Origin: Ascoidea rubescens DSM 1968
Taxonomy: Eukaryota; Ascomycota; Saccharomycetes; Ascoideales; Ascoideaceae
Reading direction: 5' to 3'
Assembly (NCBI RefSeq): GCF_001661345.1
Contig: NW_017962913.1
Location: forward strand, 2,678,694 to 2,742,693
Length of the DNA: 64,000 bases
The notes under the pieces were generated by a model. The model searched no databases. It saw only the letters and a program-made list of their open reading frames with translations, and was not told the DNA's origin. Within the stretch, counting starts at the first letter, position 1, and each line of letters opens with the position of its first letter. Made by a program: the position numbers and the translations under genes. Of this stretch, positions 42,691 through 52,237 are shown piece by piece.

Positions 42691-44745
42691 TTATTGTTGT
42701 ATGGAGTAATTTTCTTTACATAATTTTTCTCTTAATTTGGCACCATATCTGTGAAACACAAAGGGAATTAAAATCATTGCAGTTGAAACAAAAGCTAATA
42801 GCCAACTTGCCCATTGTAAGCCTAAACCATTATACATTTGAGTTGTGAATAATGGGAAAGCAGCACCACCAGCAGAACGCAAGAAGACTTTTGTAGCCAA
42901 TGCACTGGCTGAGTATAATGAATATGTATCAATGATATAGTTGTTGATTGAATAATATATCAAGACCATACCATAACCAAAAGCAATACCTGAAGAAGCA
43001 GGACCAACCCAAATAATATGTTTGAAAGAAGTTGCACCTAGTATAAACAAGGCAATAGCTGGAAATGGAGAACCAACCATTGCACCAACCAAACGATCTT
43101 CTGGAGTCATGATTCTAACTTTGGATGTTTTCATGTAGAATTTTTCCAAAATTGGTGTGGTTAATAAAGCAAAACCTGCACCAATTAAAATTGGAATGAA
43201 CATTAAACCAATTTGACCATCATTGTAACCATATAGTTCACCAAAGATAACAGGATAAGCAAAGAAAAAGGCGTATAATAATGAATAAATTAAGCAGACG
43301 TAAAAACACATCAAATCCAAGACAGGTTCGGTTATTGTGAAATATAAAGGACGTATTAAGCAGGTTTTAATAATTTCCTTTAAGGATAAACCTTGAGCTT
43401 CTTGTTCAGTCATGATTTTGGGGTTATTAGTTTCTTCTCTTAACCTCTGTGCTCTTTTTTTTAAGATAACAGGAGCATAAGTTTCAGGAATTAAAGAAGA
43501 AACAATCCAAAGAACACCAGCAAAAGCCATGTTAACCCAAAAAAATAATTCTAATCTGCCAGAACCAACAGCAATCCAACCAGAAACTAAAGGCCCAAAA
43601 CAGGCACCAGAGTATGGAGAGAAAGCAAAATAAGCAATTGCCAAACCTCTTGAGGCAGTTGGAAACATATCAGCAATAGAGGCACCGGCTAAACATAAAG
43701 CTGAAGAGGAGAAAACACCACATAAAAACCTGCAAACTAACAAACCTCCTATATTAGGAGACAAAGCACAGGGAATATTGAATATAGTATACAAACCCAA
43801 GGAGATAAAATATACCCATTTTCTACCAATTTTTTCAGATAAAGGAGACCATATTAAAGGACCAAAAGCAAAACCTAGAACCATAAGAGAAACGGTTAAG
43901 ATAGAAACTTCTGTTGAAACATTGTATTTTTCATTAACTAAGAGAAGTCCACCAGATGTGCAAGCAGATCCAAAGGCGACAGAAATGACAGCAACAGAGA
44001 ATATTAAAGTGTAACACCACCTGGAAAAAAGTGACCAATTATGTGGATTCTCTGAATCATTTATCACAAATGTGACAAATTCAACCTCTGGGTCAATCTC
44101 TGGAGTTTCATCTGGATTGGAATCGTTTCGTTCATGATCAATTGATGGTTTTTCTTCTTCATTATCACTTTCTAAAGCAGTAGCTGGTATATTTGTTGGG
44201 ACCTTTGATGGAATCTTCAATGAATGTTTTGTTGAAGATGTCTTTGAATGAGTTTTTTCGGCGTATTCATGATAAGTAGGAAAATATGGTTGGTTTGTAA
44301 AACCAGAATTTGCTCTTGCTCTTGTTCCAGTTCTGGTTCTGGAGATGTTTTTGTTCAATTGATTAACATTTATTCTACCTATGGAGGTCAAAGTCACGAC
44401 AGGAACTAAGCCGGTTTCTGTTTCCAAAGTATATTCTTCAGGAAAAATAGGATTTCTGAGACTAGTTGGAGCATTGACATCAGGCACTGGAGTAATAGAA
44501 GTGACACCAATCTGAGCCAAAGTTTTAACGGTTTCTGTTTTCATAAGTTTTATCCTATCACCAGGATTGGTTTGGTATTTGTTGATCGACGAGGTTCTTG
44601 AGTTGATATTAGACAATTCTGATTGAGCATCCTCATTGTCTAGCACAGGATTATAGAGCTGGATTTCAGACTGGGAATTGAGTTCAGAGTTTGAATTCGA
44701 ATTTGACTTGGGATATATACTTGATTCTTGATTATTTGAAGACAT
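42691..44745 (-). CDS. MFS drug:proton antiporter of the TPO polyamine-exporter group
   Basis: A 684-residue transporter with about 230 hydrophilic N-terminal residues (Ser/Thr/Asn-rich, likely phosphorylated) and 12 membrane helices. Hallmarks: NPHNWSLFSRWCYTLIFS before helix 1; GFAFGPLIWSPLSEKIGRKWVY, the loop 2-3 motif A; CRFLCGVFSSSALCLAGASI; RGLAIAYFAFSPYSGACFGPLVSG, the antiporter motif C; and the C-terminal FLRSAGGAAFPLFTTQMYNGLGLQWASWLLA typical of Tpo1-Tpo4/DHA1 proteins. It should export polyamines or drugs at the plasma membrane using the proton gradient. It is the only recognisable gene inside the inverted-repeat cassette. Its upstream region contains a strong GC-rich island (45040-45400). 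I cannot say which TPO gene it is orthologous to. Confidence 0.92.
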   Translation of the reverse strand: MSSNNQESSIYPKSNSNSNSELNSQSEIQLYNPVLDNEDAQSELSNINSRTSSINKYQTNPGDRIKLMKTETVKTLAQIGVTSITPVPDVNAPTSLRNPIFPEEYTLETETGLVPVVTLTSIGRINVNQLNKNISRTRTGTRARANSGFTNQPYFPTYHEYAEKTHSKTSSTKHSLKIPSKVPTNIPATALESDNEEEKPSIDHERNDSNPDETPEIDPEVEFVTFVINDSENPHNWSLFSRWCYTLIFSVAVISVAFGSACTSGGLLLVNEKYNVSTEVSILTVSLMVLGFAFGPLIWSPLSEKIGRKWVYFISLGLYTIFNIPCALSPNIGGLLVCRFLCGVFSSSALCLAGASIADMFPTASRGLAIAYFAFSPYSGACFGPLVSGWIAVGSGRLELFFWVNMAFAGVLWIVSSLIPETYAPVILKKRAQRLREETNNPKIMTEQEAQGLSLKEIIKTCLIRPLYFTITEPVLDLMCFYVCLIYSLLYAFFFAYPVIFGELYGYNDGQIGLMFIPILIGAGFALLTTPILEKFYMKTSKVRIMTPEDRLVGAMVGSPFPAIALFILGATSFKHIIWVGPASSGIAFGYGMVLIYYSINNYIIDTYSLYSASALATKVFLRSAGGAAFPLFTTQMYNGLGLQWASWLLAFVSTAMILIPFVFHRYGAKLREKLCKENYSIQQ

Positions 44746-45810
44746 GATTATAGTTATAAAATATTGTGGTAGTAATAACTACTTGGTGGAGTAATGTCTT
44801 TAGTACAGAAAAGCATATTACAGGAAAATCAGAATGAATTTATACTAAATTTGCTCTGAAAACAATAATATATTTTTTTTCTTTTGTTGTTGAATTCAGT
44901 TCCTGAGAATAAGCAGCTTAGTGATTAGCAAAAGAAACTGGTCAGCGAGCATAAGACCTCAGAAACTAGGTTTCATGATTGAGTTGTTGGTTGTGCTCTA
45001 CGGAATATCTCTCGCCTTGCTATTTTTAAAAGAGCTCTTTGAGAAAGGAAAACTACCACCAGTGTTGGCGTCGCCATGTTGGGCCCTCTGAGCCTGAGTG
45101 CTGTGTGTATACGTCCGCGCGATTATTGAGGGACCGCCCCAAGCAGTGCAAAGCTTGGAAAAGCTTAGCTGGGCTTCACCAGCGGTGTTTGTGATCACAG
45201 CGCGCGCTGCCGGACGGAACACGCGTGAATTGTGGGTGCTCGGGGCCGGGTGGCGGCGCATTGCAGCGGGTACAGACGTGTGTCTGCATATTTGTACGAG
45301 ATCCTTGGAGCTGGAGCTATTTGTTGCTGGGATTTAGCCGTTTTATGGCAGGCTGAAGAAGGGGTCTGGAACTGTTTTGGACCTGCTTTGGCGTCTCGGA
45401 GCTGCTGGTTTTGAGCAGTTATTTGTGATTTCCTCAACAGGAAATGGGGTTTTGTTAATTTGCTCACCTTCAAGTGTTTCCGTTTGATGTCTTTATATTT
45501 GGTATCACAAAACAGCCTGCCTTTTCAGTATACATTTTCATAAGTGTAGAAAAAACAACTCAGTGAGGGTTGAAAAATGCAGTTATCGGTTGTTTTCTTT
45601 CTACAAAAGACTGGATAAGCTACCAGTTACGCGTTTCGTATTACATTTAACCAGTTATACATGAGATTCATTTATTCTTTTGAGATATACAATTCTTTAT
45701 TAAAAAACGCAAAATTATAAAAAAGTATATTATATCAAATAAAATATAACCAGTGAAAAATAATACAGCAAAGCTTAGCAATATTATTATATTTCTAAGT
45801 ATGAATTGAA
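44746..45810. promoter_or_regulatory. Exporter upstream region with a GC-rich island
   Basis: About 1.06 kb between the exporter start and the 3' end of the acidic gene. The block 45040-45400 is distinctly GC-rich (…CGGGGCCGGGTGGCGGCGC…) within AT-rich DNA. It has AAGCTTGGAAAAGCTT, an inverted repeat, CACAGCGCGCGCTG and scattered CGG triplets of the kind zinc-cluster regulators bind. Open frames of 60-90 codons on both strands show no protein-like features. I see no gene. Confidence 0.5.
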
Positions 45811-46299
45811 TTAAGTGTCTTGATCTTGATCTGGAATTTGGTTAAAAAAAATTAGAAAAGATAAACAAGCTAAAAACTCTTCTAATAGTTTAATGTAATC
45901 AGCTAAAATACTATTAAATGTTCTTATCACCATCAAAGTAAAATCAACGTTATGATACTCATCTTCTTCCTCTTTCTCTTCTTCTTCCTCGTCATCATTA
46001 ACTTGAAAAATAGGATCATTTTCATCAATTTCTGAAAGAATTAAAATACTTGAAGAGCTTTCATCTTTAATCTTAATGAAATAATCCTCCTCGTTTCCAA
46101 TTTCACTGAAATAATTTCCATTACTATTACTATCATTATCACTTTCACTATCTGCATAATATTCTTCAAGTATTTCAATATCAGCGGATGAATCATTGGA
46201 ATTAATGTTGATAACATCCAAATCTAGAAAATCATGGAAGTTTAAAATAAACTCGTCTTCATTTCCTTCATTTCCAGACGAGTTAAAATCTGCTGGCAT
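45811..46299 (-). CDS. Small acidic protein of unknown function, right end of cassette
   Basis: A 162-residue, extremely acidic protein (Asp/Glu/Ser/Asn-rich: …DSESDNDSNSNGNYFSEIGN…, …VNDDEEEEEKEEEDEYH…) ending in a hydrophobic helix (…YIKLLEEFLACLSFLIFF…). Not recognised. It starts 54 bases inside the right arm at the ATG at 46299 and runs inward, so it mirrors the gene at 41583 and would use the same promoter sequence. No DNA-binding motif is visible. The acidity could suit an activation domain or chaperone-like role, but this is speculation. Low complexity means the frame could be fortuitous, though it has a good ATG and sits in the expected position. Confidence 0.5.
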   Translation of the reverse strand: MPADFNSSGNEGNEDEFILNFHDFLDLDVININSNDSSADIEILEEYYADSESDNDSNSNGNYFSEIGNEEDYFIKIKDESSSSILILSEIDENDPIFQVNDDEEEEEKEEEDEYHNVDFTLMVIRTFNSILADYIKLLEEFLACLSFLIFFNQIPDQDQDT

Positions 46300-46352
46300 T
46301 TTGATAGTTTTTTAAAGCTACTAAATTAATCGAAAAAAACCCAATGAGCAAA

Positions 46353-47009
46353 AAATTAATACTTTAAATACTTTGGATACTTTTAATATCAATATCAACC
46401 CACAATTGATATCTTTCAGCAAGTATAGTCTGATCCTCTCTTTATTTATATTTATTCCATGATCCAGGCTTGAGATCTATCACCAATTCTGTTTCCCATC
46501 ACCAGTATTGTCTTCTATACAGATCAAACATGTTTATTGTATTAGCATGTTTGTTGTATTGGATATATCATATATTCAACTGCCGCCATGTTGATGGACA
46601 TCTCCAATTTCAGCATGTTCGACCTATAACTATATCTATAGCTGCAGCTATAGCTATACCACCAACAAGCCAGTTCAGATCACATCACATTCACCATGTG
46701 TATCCATGGCCAATTGGTGTTTTGGATATAACCAATACTCTCACAGAATATAACACCACAGTAGATTATACAACCTGTTATCAAAAGTGAATCAGGACTG
46801 AGTCCCAGTTACACAGCTCCACACATGCATATTGCATGTAATATGTATGCACTCCACACATACAGTGTATGCAGAGACTCATTAGCATTGCAGCCACTTG
46901 CGACATGCTGCTGAAACCTGTTCTATCAGTATGAGTTTTTCACATTCTCTCCAGTTTCCACTTTTTTCTATCTTCTTCTTTTTTTCTTCTTCTATATTTG
47001 ATCTATGAT
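46353..47009 (-). repeat. Right arm of a long inverted repeat
   Basis: Reverse complement of 40825-41490, with no visible mismatch over the outer 636 bases and one 9-base unit fewer at the inner end. The two arms bound a total of 6185 bases, with about 4.9 kb of unique DNA between them. TATAAATA of this arm lies about 150 bases upstream of the acidic gene's start. The last base before the flanking ATTG is 47009. Confidence 0.95.
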
Positions 47010-47582
47010 ATTGTGAAAAAACAAAAAACCTAAACAATCAAACAAATAGTCACTCACTCTAGAATTAAAATCAAAGCTATTGTCACAAATATTACTCTCT
47101 AATCTCCTGTCGATACTCAGCCCATATCAACAGCTTCAACAACTTTATCATATAATTTTAGTTGTGTAATCCCAAAAAGAAACAATATTTTATTGATATT
47201 TCAGCAACTAGAGTGGTTAAGTAAGGGAATTAGATGGAGGATTGTAGTATTGCACTATTATTGTAGAAGAGGATCAGCTGCGAAGAGACAATCAAAAGAT
47301 TAAAGTGTATTAAAATAAGAAAAAAGTAAAAATGCAAACAGCTTTAAATGATAATAGTGAACAACTCCATACTTTATTTGATAATAAAATTCATTATTAA
47401 ATCAAATCACTTCAGAAGTAATTTTAACAAAACACAATTATCTAATATTATATTATTGATTACATAACATCACATGATGTGAAATATTTTGAAATTGAAA
47501 TTGAATGAATCATTTTTGATAAATTTTTAATGTGGGCTTCTTTCTCTATCACTATCAACTGAACAAATAACTAAATTTGACT
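47010..47582 (+). promoter_or_regulatory. GCD2 upstream region
   Basis: AT-rich spacer between the right cassette arm and GCD2. It begins ATTG, the same four bases that precede the left arm, and contains ACATCACATGATGTG, a palindromic stretch, near 47467-47481. No gene or RNA is seen. Confidence 0.4.
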
Positions 47583-49223
47583 ATGGATTCTGCTCAACCC
47601 ACGAATTCTTCTGGTAATCCTGTAGGTGTTGTCTCTGCATCTAATTCTACTTCAAAAGCACCTCAAAATGCAGATTCTAATGCCAAAAATGAAAACTCTC
47701 AGGCAGCTAATAATAAGAATCCACCTACTTTGTCAAACAAGGAACTAAAAGAATTAAAAAAAAAGGAAAAAGCTGCTAAAAGAGCTGCTAAAAAACAACA
47801 ATTTCTGAATTCTGACGATAAAAACAATGCTAAACCATCATCTAATCAAATTAAAAAACAAATCAATAATGAAACCAATAATAGCAATGCGACCAGTAAC
47901 AACAACTTCAATCCTAATACTAACAAACAATCGACAAATAATGAATCTTTTTCAAGAGATAAGATCATTTCATTATTTACCCATTTGTCAACAAAGGAGG
48001 AAAGAAACCAAAGTTCTCTGAACATTTTACATGAATTTATCCATACCTCAATAATTAAGTTAAATTTAAACTATTCAAATTTTAAAATAATTGGCTCAAT
48101 AAACAGATGTGTTTCCATGTTAAATACTTTCAAAATAGTTATAAATGATTACAAATTTAACGATAAAAAAAATTTGTCATTTTCGAGAGACTTAACCCAG
48201 TATTTAAGCTACCAAATTGAATTTTTGAAAACTTCAAGACCTTTATCAATAACAATGCGAAATTCGATTCGTTGGTTAAAACAAACAATCTCGGAGCTAT
48301 CCTTAAATTTCAAATCGCCAATCGAAAACTCAATCGATTCTCAAATAGACTTTAAAAATCAAATCTCTGAAAAAATTGATGATTTCATTAAAAATAAAAT
48401 TTATTTACCTCAAAATTTAATTATAAATGATGCTAAAAAACATATATCTAATGACTCAATTATCTTAACTTATGGTAATTCAAAAGTTTTAAATAACTTA
48501 TTTATTCATTGTCATAATATTGAAAAAAAAGAGTTCAAATTAATTATTGTTGATTCAAGACCACTATTTGAAGGGAAAACTTTATTGAATAATTTAATCA
48601 ATTCAGGCTTCAAGAGAGAAAATTTGTCTTATATTTTTATAAATGCTATATCAACCATTTTAAATACAAACAAAATTGATGCTGTGTTTTTAGGTGCTCA
48701 TGGCATATTATCAAATGGAACTCTATATTCAAGAGTGGGCACTGCAATGTGTTCTTTAGTCTCTCATAAGAGAAATGTTCCAATCATTGTTTGCTGTGAA
48801 TCTTTGAAATTTACTGATAAAATTCAATTAGATTCTTTAACTCAAAACGAGATTAATGATAACGATTATCTATTGAATGTTCCAAATTTTAATTCTTTAC
48901 CTAAAAAGAAAAATTATTTCTTAGAGTATTTTATAAAATCAAAATCAATTGAAAATAATAGTAACAATTTTAATAATTCAAGATTAAGTAAACAGCAACA
49001 ACAAAATAAATTGAATAAAAAGTTCCAAGAAGAAAATGAACTAAAAAATAACGAGGATTATGATCCTTTAGTTGATTATAAAAATACTAAAAATTTGAAT
49101 CTTTTAAATATCATGTATGATTTAACTCCTGCTGAATATATTACAAAAATTGTAACTGAAATGGGCTCATTACCTCCTTCTTCAATTCCTGTAGTTTTAA
49201 AAGAATATAACAGTATTGCCTAG
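47583..49223 (+). CDS. GCD2: eIF2B delta subunit
   Basis: A 546-residue subunit of the guanine-nucleotide exchange factor eIF2B, which recharges eIF2 with GTP and is the target of eIF2alpha phosphorylation in stress. The ATG at 47583 is used; the open frame extends only two codons to a TTG. The N-terminal 130 residues are Ala/Lys/Asn-rich (…KELKELKKKEKAAKRAAKKQ…), as in yeast Gcd2. The C-terminal half is the eIF2B alpha/beta/delta Rossmann-like domain: IIVDSRPLFEGKTLLNNL, INAISTILNTNKIDAVFLGA, LSNGTLYSRVGTAMCSLVSH, NVPIIVCCESLKFTDKIQLD and a C-terminal YDLTPAEYITKIVTEMGSLP. An Asn-rich insertion interrupts the last part. Shorter than S. cerevisiae Gcd2 (651). Confidence 0.95.
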   Translation: MDSAQPTNSSGNPVGVVSASNSTSKAPQNADSNAKNENSQAANNKNPPTLSNKELKELKKKEKAAKRAAKKQQFLNSDDKNNAKPSSNQIKKQINNETNNSNATSNNNFNPNTNKQSTNNESFSRDKIISLFTHLSTKEERNQSSLNILHEFIHTSIIKLNLNYSNFKIIGSINRCVSMLNTFKIVINDYKFNDKKNLSFSRDLTQYLSYQIEFLKTSRPLSITMRNSIRWLKQTISELSLNFKSPIENSIDSQIDFKNQISEKIDDFIKNKIYLPQNLIINDAKKHISNDSIILTYGNSKVLNNLFIHCHNIEKKEFKLIIVDSRPLFEGKTLLNNLINSGFKRENLSYIFINAISTILNTNKIDAVFLGAHGILSNGTLYSRVGTAMCSLVSHKRNVPIIVCCESLKFTDKIQLDSLTQNEINDNDYLLNVPNFNSLPKKKNYFLEYFIKSKSIENNSNNFNNSRLSKQQQQNKLNKKFQEENELKNNEDYDPLVDYKNTKNLNLLNIMYDLTPAEYITKIVTEMGSLPPSSIPVVLKEYNSIA

Positions 49224-49525
49224 ATAACTTATATGATACAATTTTTTTTTCTTTCTTTCCTTTTTTCCCGTGTCTTTTTTTTTGGCTTTTTTTTATTTTT
49301 AATTCTATTATTCTTTTGACATATATATCTAGCATTTTCTTTGAGGGCGATTAATTTGATAAAATATTTTAAAGTCCTATAAAAATAAAAAAAATTAGGA
49401 ATATAGTTATAGAGTAATCTTTCAAATTCAATTATGTATTTTTCATAAATTATATACATGGCGATCTAACGAATATAGAAAAAAAAAATAAATTAATGGG
49501 TAGATCGGTTTTCGATTTCAACAAT
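49224..49525. terminator. Convergent GCD2 / mitochondrial-gene 3' region
   Basis: About 300 bases rich in T runs after GCD2 (49241-49300) and A runs before 49500. Typical AT-rich 3' processing DNA; no gene. Confidence 0.4.
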
Positions 49526-51100
49526 TTAAGCCTTTTTTGAAGCCTCAGTTTCAACTTCAGCTTCAGCTTTAGAGTCTTCTTCACTAGCAGGTTTTTTATA
49601 ATTAATAGTTTCTAATAGCTTTGAAAATAAATTATTACCAGATGAGTTATGTAATTTTTTTGAAACAAGATCATAACAGTCATTCACAGTTTTAATTTGT
49701 TCTAAAAATTTTCTGTTTTCAAGTTGGAAAAATTTTTGATCTCTAAATAAATTATTTTCAAGTTCCTCTCTACAAATAGCCAATATTCTATTGATTGGTT
49801 TGTTTTGAGTGTGAAATTTTATTAAAGTTGATAAAGTAGCATCTGAAGATGAATAAAAACATCTAGCTTTGGTATAGTCAGTACCTGGTTTAACACCTAA
49901 TGGTTTGAGATAAGATTCAAAATTAAATTTACCCAAAAATACGAATCTTGAAGCTATTTGTTTTGATATTAGAGTTCTTTCTTGCTCATCTATTTCAAAA
50001 TATTTAATATTTTTATACTTAATAGATAAGTATTTCGAGATGCATGCCAATTGAGAAATAAGCAATAAAGGAGATGTCTTGACAATAGAAGTATGCTTGA
50101 AAGGTGTAAGATAATCATTTTCTAAAAAATATTTGAAATTGGGACTCCTTTTAAGGTAATCTTTATTCAATTTGGACATTCTTAGATATAGGTTTATAAT
50201 ATAAATGTGAGCAACGACATTGGAATCTATTAAATCTTTCAAGACATTCCTCTTACCATAGTAAAAAGTGATTGTGTGTGGCAACTTGTTGATTTCAATA
50301 CTGAAAAGTAGAAATGATATCAAAGTCTGAGGCAAAAGCATTTTTGGCTGTTTTCTTAAATATAAGAGTATGTAGTCTCTGATTTCAAAATAACTATCAA
50401 CAGTTCTTTTACATCTTTTAATGTATTCAATAAATAAATAAGGAGATGGGTGTCCTTGGAAAGAAAGTGTTTCAGAAATTCTTTCAGTTCCAACCTCGTA
50501 TTCCTCCATATGTAAATATTTTTGTTTTAAAAGTTCACTATTTTTAGGTCTATACGCTAACAATCTATCTCTGTGAGGAGTATTTAAATATTGCACTTGG
50601 TTTTCTAATCTTTTTTTCATTTCTTCGACAGTCAATGTTTTTGCTTCTTCATTTGGTGAAGTCTTTTTTTTTGAAGCTTTTACTTTTTTCTTGGGGGTGA
50701 CTGTTTTCTTGAGAGTGACTTTTCTCTTGAGAGTGATTTTTTTCTTGAAACTGACATTTCTCAAAGAAACTGATTGTTTTGATGATCCTGCTTTTTTTGA
50801 AACTTTGGCAGCATTTCTTCCTTCCACAGCATTATTTTTTTTTGAAATATTGGACTTTCTTAAAGCAGCAGATTTTTTAAGAACACTAATTTTTTTTTGA
50901 ACATTAACCTTTTTTGGCAAATTAGCCTTTTTTTGAACATTTACTACCTTTGAAGCAGATGCTTTTTTGGCATTTTGTTGTTTTTGGAGCTGGAGAAGTA
51001 CAGGCAATCCGGAGGAAAAAGAACGAACAGCATAGGCCCTCGACACCAATGCTAACGACCTGAAGGATACTGACAAATGTCTAGCAGTAGATTGAAACAT
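49526..51100 (-). CDS. Probable mitochondrial protein with a Lys-rich repeat region, function unknown
   Basis: A 524-residue protein from the ATG at 51100; the frame continues to a TTG upstream, which I reject. The N-terminus (MFQSTARHLSVSFRSLALVS…YAVRSFSSG) is a textbook mitochondrial presequence. Residues about 40-155 are a Lys/Val/Ala/Ser low-complexity repeat of KK…KK units about 7-8 residues apart, reminiscent of histone H1 tails. From about 160 on it looks like an ordered helical protein (…TVEEMKKRLENQVQYLNTPH…, …LLPQTLISFLLFSIEINKLP…, …LLISQLACISKYLSIKYKN…). I do not recognise the family; helical-repeat mitochondrial RNA-binding proteins are one possibility. Shares a 222-base divergent promoter with RRP36. 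Confidence 0.75.
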   Translation of the reverse strand: MFQSTARHLSVSFRSLALVSRAYAVRSFSSGLPVLLQLQKQQNAKKASASKVVNVQKKANLPKKVNVQKKISVLKKSAALRKSNISKKNNAVEGRNAAKVSKKAGSSKQSVSLRNVSFKKKITLKRKVTLKKTVTPKKKVKASKKKTSPNEEAKTLTVEEMKKRLENQVQYLNTPHRDRLLAYRPKNSELLKQKYLHMEEYEVGTERISETLSFQGHPSPYLFIEYIKRCKRTVDSYFEIRDYILLYLRKQPKMLLPQTLISFLLFSIEINKLPHTITFYYGKRNVLKDLIDSNVVAHIYIINLYLRMSKLNKDYLKRSPNFKYFLENDYLTPFKHTSIVKTSPLLLISQLACISKYLSIKYKNIKYFEIDEQERTLISKQIASRFVFLGKFNFESYLKPLGVKPGTDYTKARCFYSSSDATLSTLIKFHTQNKPINRILAICREELENNLFRDQKFFQLENRKFLEQIKTVNDCYDLVSKKLHNSSGNNLFSKLLETINYKKPASEEDSKAEAEVETEASKKA

Positions 51101-51322
51101 TTCCCTCTTCCAGCTGCGAGCAAACGACAAAAGACTTCTTTTCGAGTCTTCTCCAGTAAAAAATGCTTCTTTTCCTTCAAAATTTTCAATCAGGAAAATT
51201 CGAACACGTGCTTGATTATTGAGACCAGTTTGAGGGATCTTTCTGCTTTGGGATTTTTCAGCTTTTCAGATTATTTTTTTGTGATTTATAGTGAAAGAGG
51301 AAACAATTGTAGAGATATCAAG
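51101..51322. promoter_or_regulatory. Divergent promoter of the mitochondrial gene and RRP36
   Basis: 222 bases containing CACGTG at 51205-51210 and CAAAATTTTCA near 51178-51188, close to the RRPE motif (TGAAAATTTT on the other strand) common in yeast ribosome-biogenesis promoters. The motif call is by eye. Confidence 0.4.
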
Positions 51323-52237
51323 ATGAATAGAATAAAGAAGCCTGCCAACGATACCAAAAGGAGACCAAAGTTTGATGGTCACAGACACAGAGATCTGAAC
51401 AGTGGTTACAGAAAAAACTACGGTTTTAAAGGAAAATATGGGCTCAGTTCGAACTTGAATCCGAAAAAAAATAGTTTTCACAAACAGAGAGAATCAAGAA
51501 AAGATAGTGATGAGAGTGAAATCGACAGTGATAGTGATAGTGATAGTAGTAGTGAACCCGAAGAACAAAGAATAACAGTTGAAACCAAGAAAAAGAAAAA
51601 CAAGCACTCTCCTGTGATCTCCTCAGCAAAGAGACCTGTTTCTGTAGTGAGAGAAATTCCTGGATTATTAGATAACACAAGGTATTCTAAAAAAGCTAGT
51701 AATAACGATAATCTATTTGGGGATATTCGTTTTAATCCTGTCTATGGAAAACCGAATTTTGAAAGAATTCGCAATGATTATAAATTTTTGGATGACTATC
51801 GAAAAGATGAAATTAAAAATTTGCAATCAGTATTGAAGAATAAAAAATTACTTCACAAGTTATCTGAGAATGAAGTCAATGAATATAAATTAGATTTACA
51901 ACAGCTAAGATCTAAGCAAGATTCTGTTAGAAATAGAGATTTAGAAATTCAAATAAGAGATGAGTTTAGAGAAAAAGTTAGAAGTGCCAGACTGAACAGA
52001 GATAGTCATGATTCTAATAGTCATGATAACAACAACATTGGTGAAAATAATGAAAAAGACAATATCAAACCTAAACTCAAATCTACTAATTATTATCTAA
52101 AGAAAAGTGATCAAAAGAAATTGATGCAAATAAAGAAATTTGAATCCATGAATAAAACACAAAAGGATAGGTTATTAGAAAGAAAGAGAAAGAGAAAATT
52201 AGGTCAAGAATATAGAAAATTGGAATTTTTAAATTAA
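51323..52237 (+). CDS. RRP36: RRP36, SSU processome rRNA-processing protein
   Basis: A 304-residue nucleolar protein needed for early cleavages of pre-rRNA toward 18S. From the ATG at 51323 (MNRIKKPANDTKRRPKF); longer readings rely on a TTG or CTG and cross the promoter. An acidic Ser/Asp block at about 60-80 is followed by the conserved region: FNPVYGKPNFERIRNDYKFL, DDYRKDEIKNLQSVLKNKK, EYKLDLQQLRSKQDSVRNRD, EFREKVRSA, and the C-terminal YYLKKSDQKKLMQIKKFESM and LERKRKRKLGQEYRKLEFLN. Length equals that of S. cerevisiae Rrp36 (300). The promoter carries an RRPE-like motif, consistent with co-regulation of ribosome synthesis genes. Confidence 0.95.
   Translation: MNRIKKPANDTKRRPKFDGHRHRDLNSGYRKNYGFKGKYGLSSNLNPKKNSFHKQRESRKDSDESEIDSDSDSDSSSEPEEQRITVETKKKKNKHSPVISSAKRPVSVVREIPGLLDNTRYSKKASNNDNLFGDIRFNPVYGKPNFERIRNDYKFLDDYRKDEIKNLQSVLKNKKLLHKLSENEVNEYKLDLQQLRSKQDSVRNRDLEIQIRDEFREKVRSARLNRDSHDSNSHDNNNIGENNEKDNIKPKLKSTNYYLKKSDQKKLMQIKKFESMNKTQKDRLLERKRKRKLGQEYRKLEFLN

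Noticed and set aside
40825-47009. Mating-type (MAT) locus
   Set aside because: Architecture resembles flip-flop MAT loci, but neither small gene shows HMG, alpha-box or homeodomain motifs, and the usual MAT neighbours are absent.
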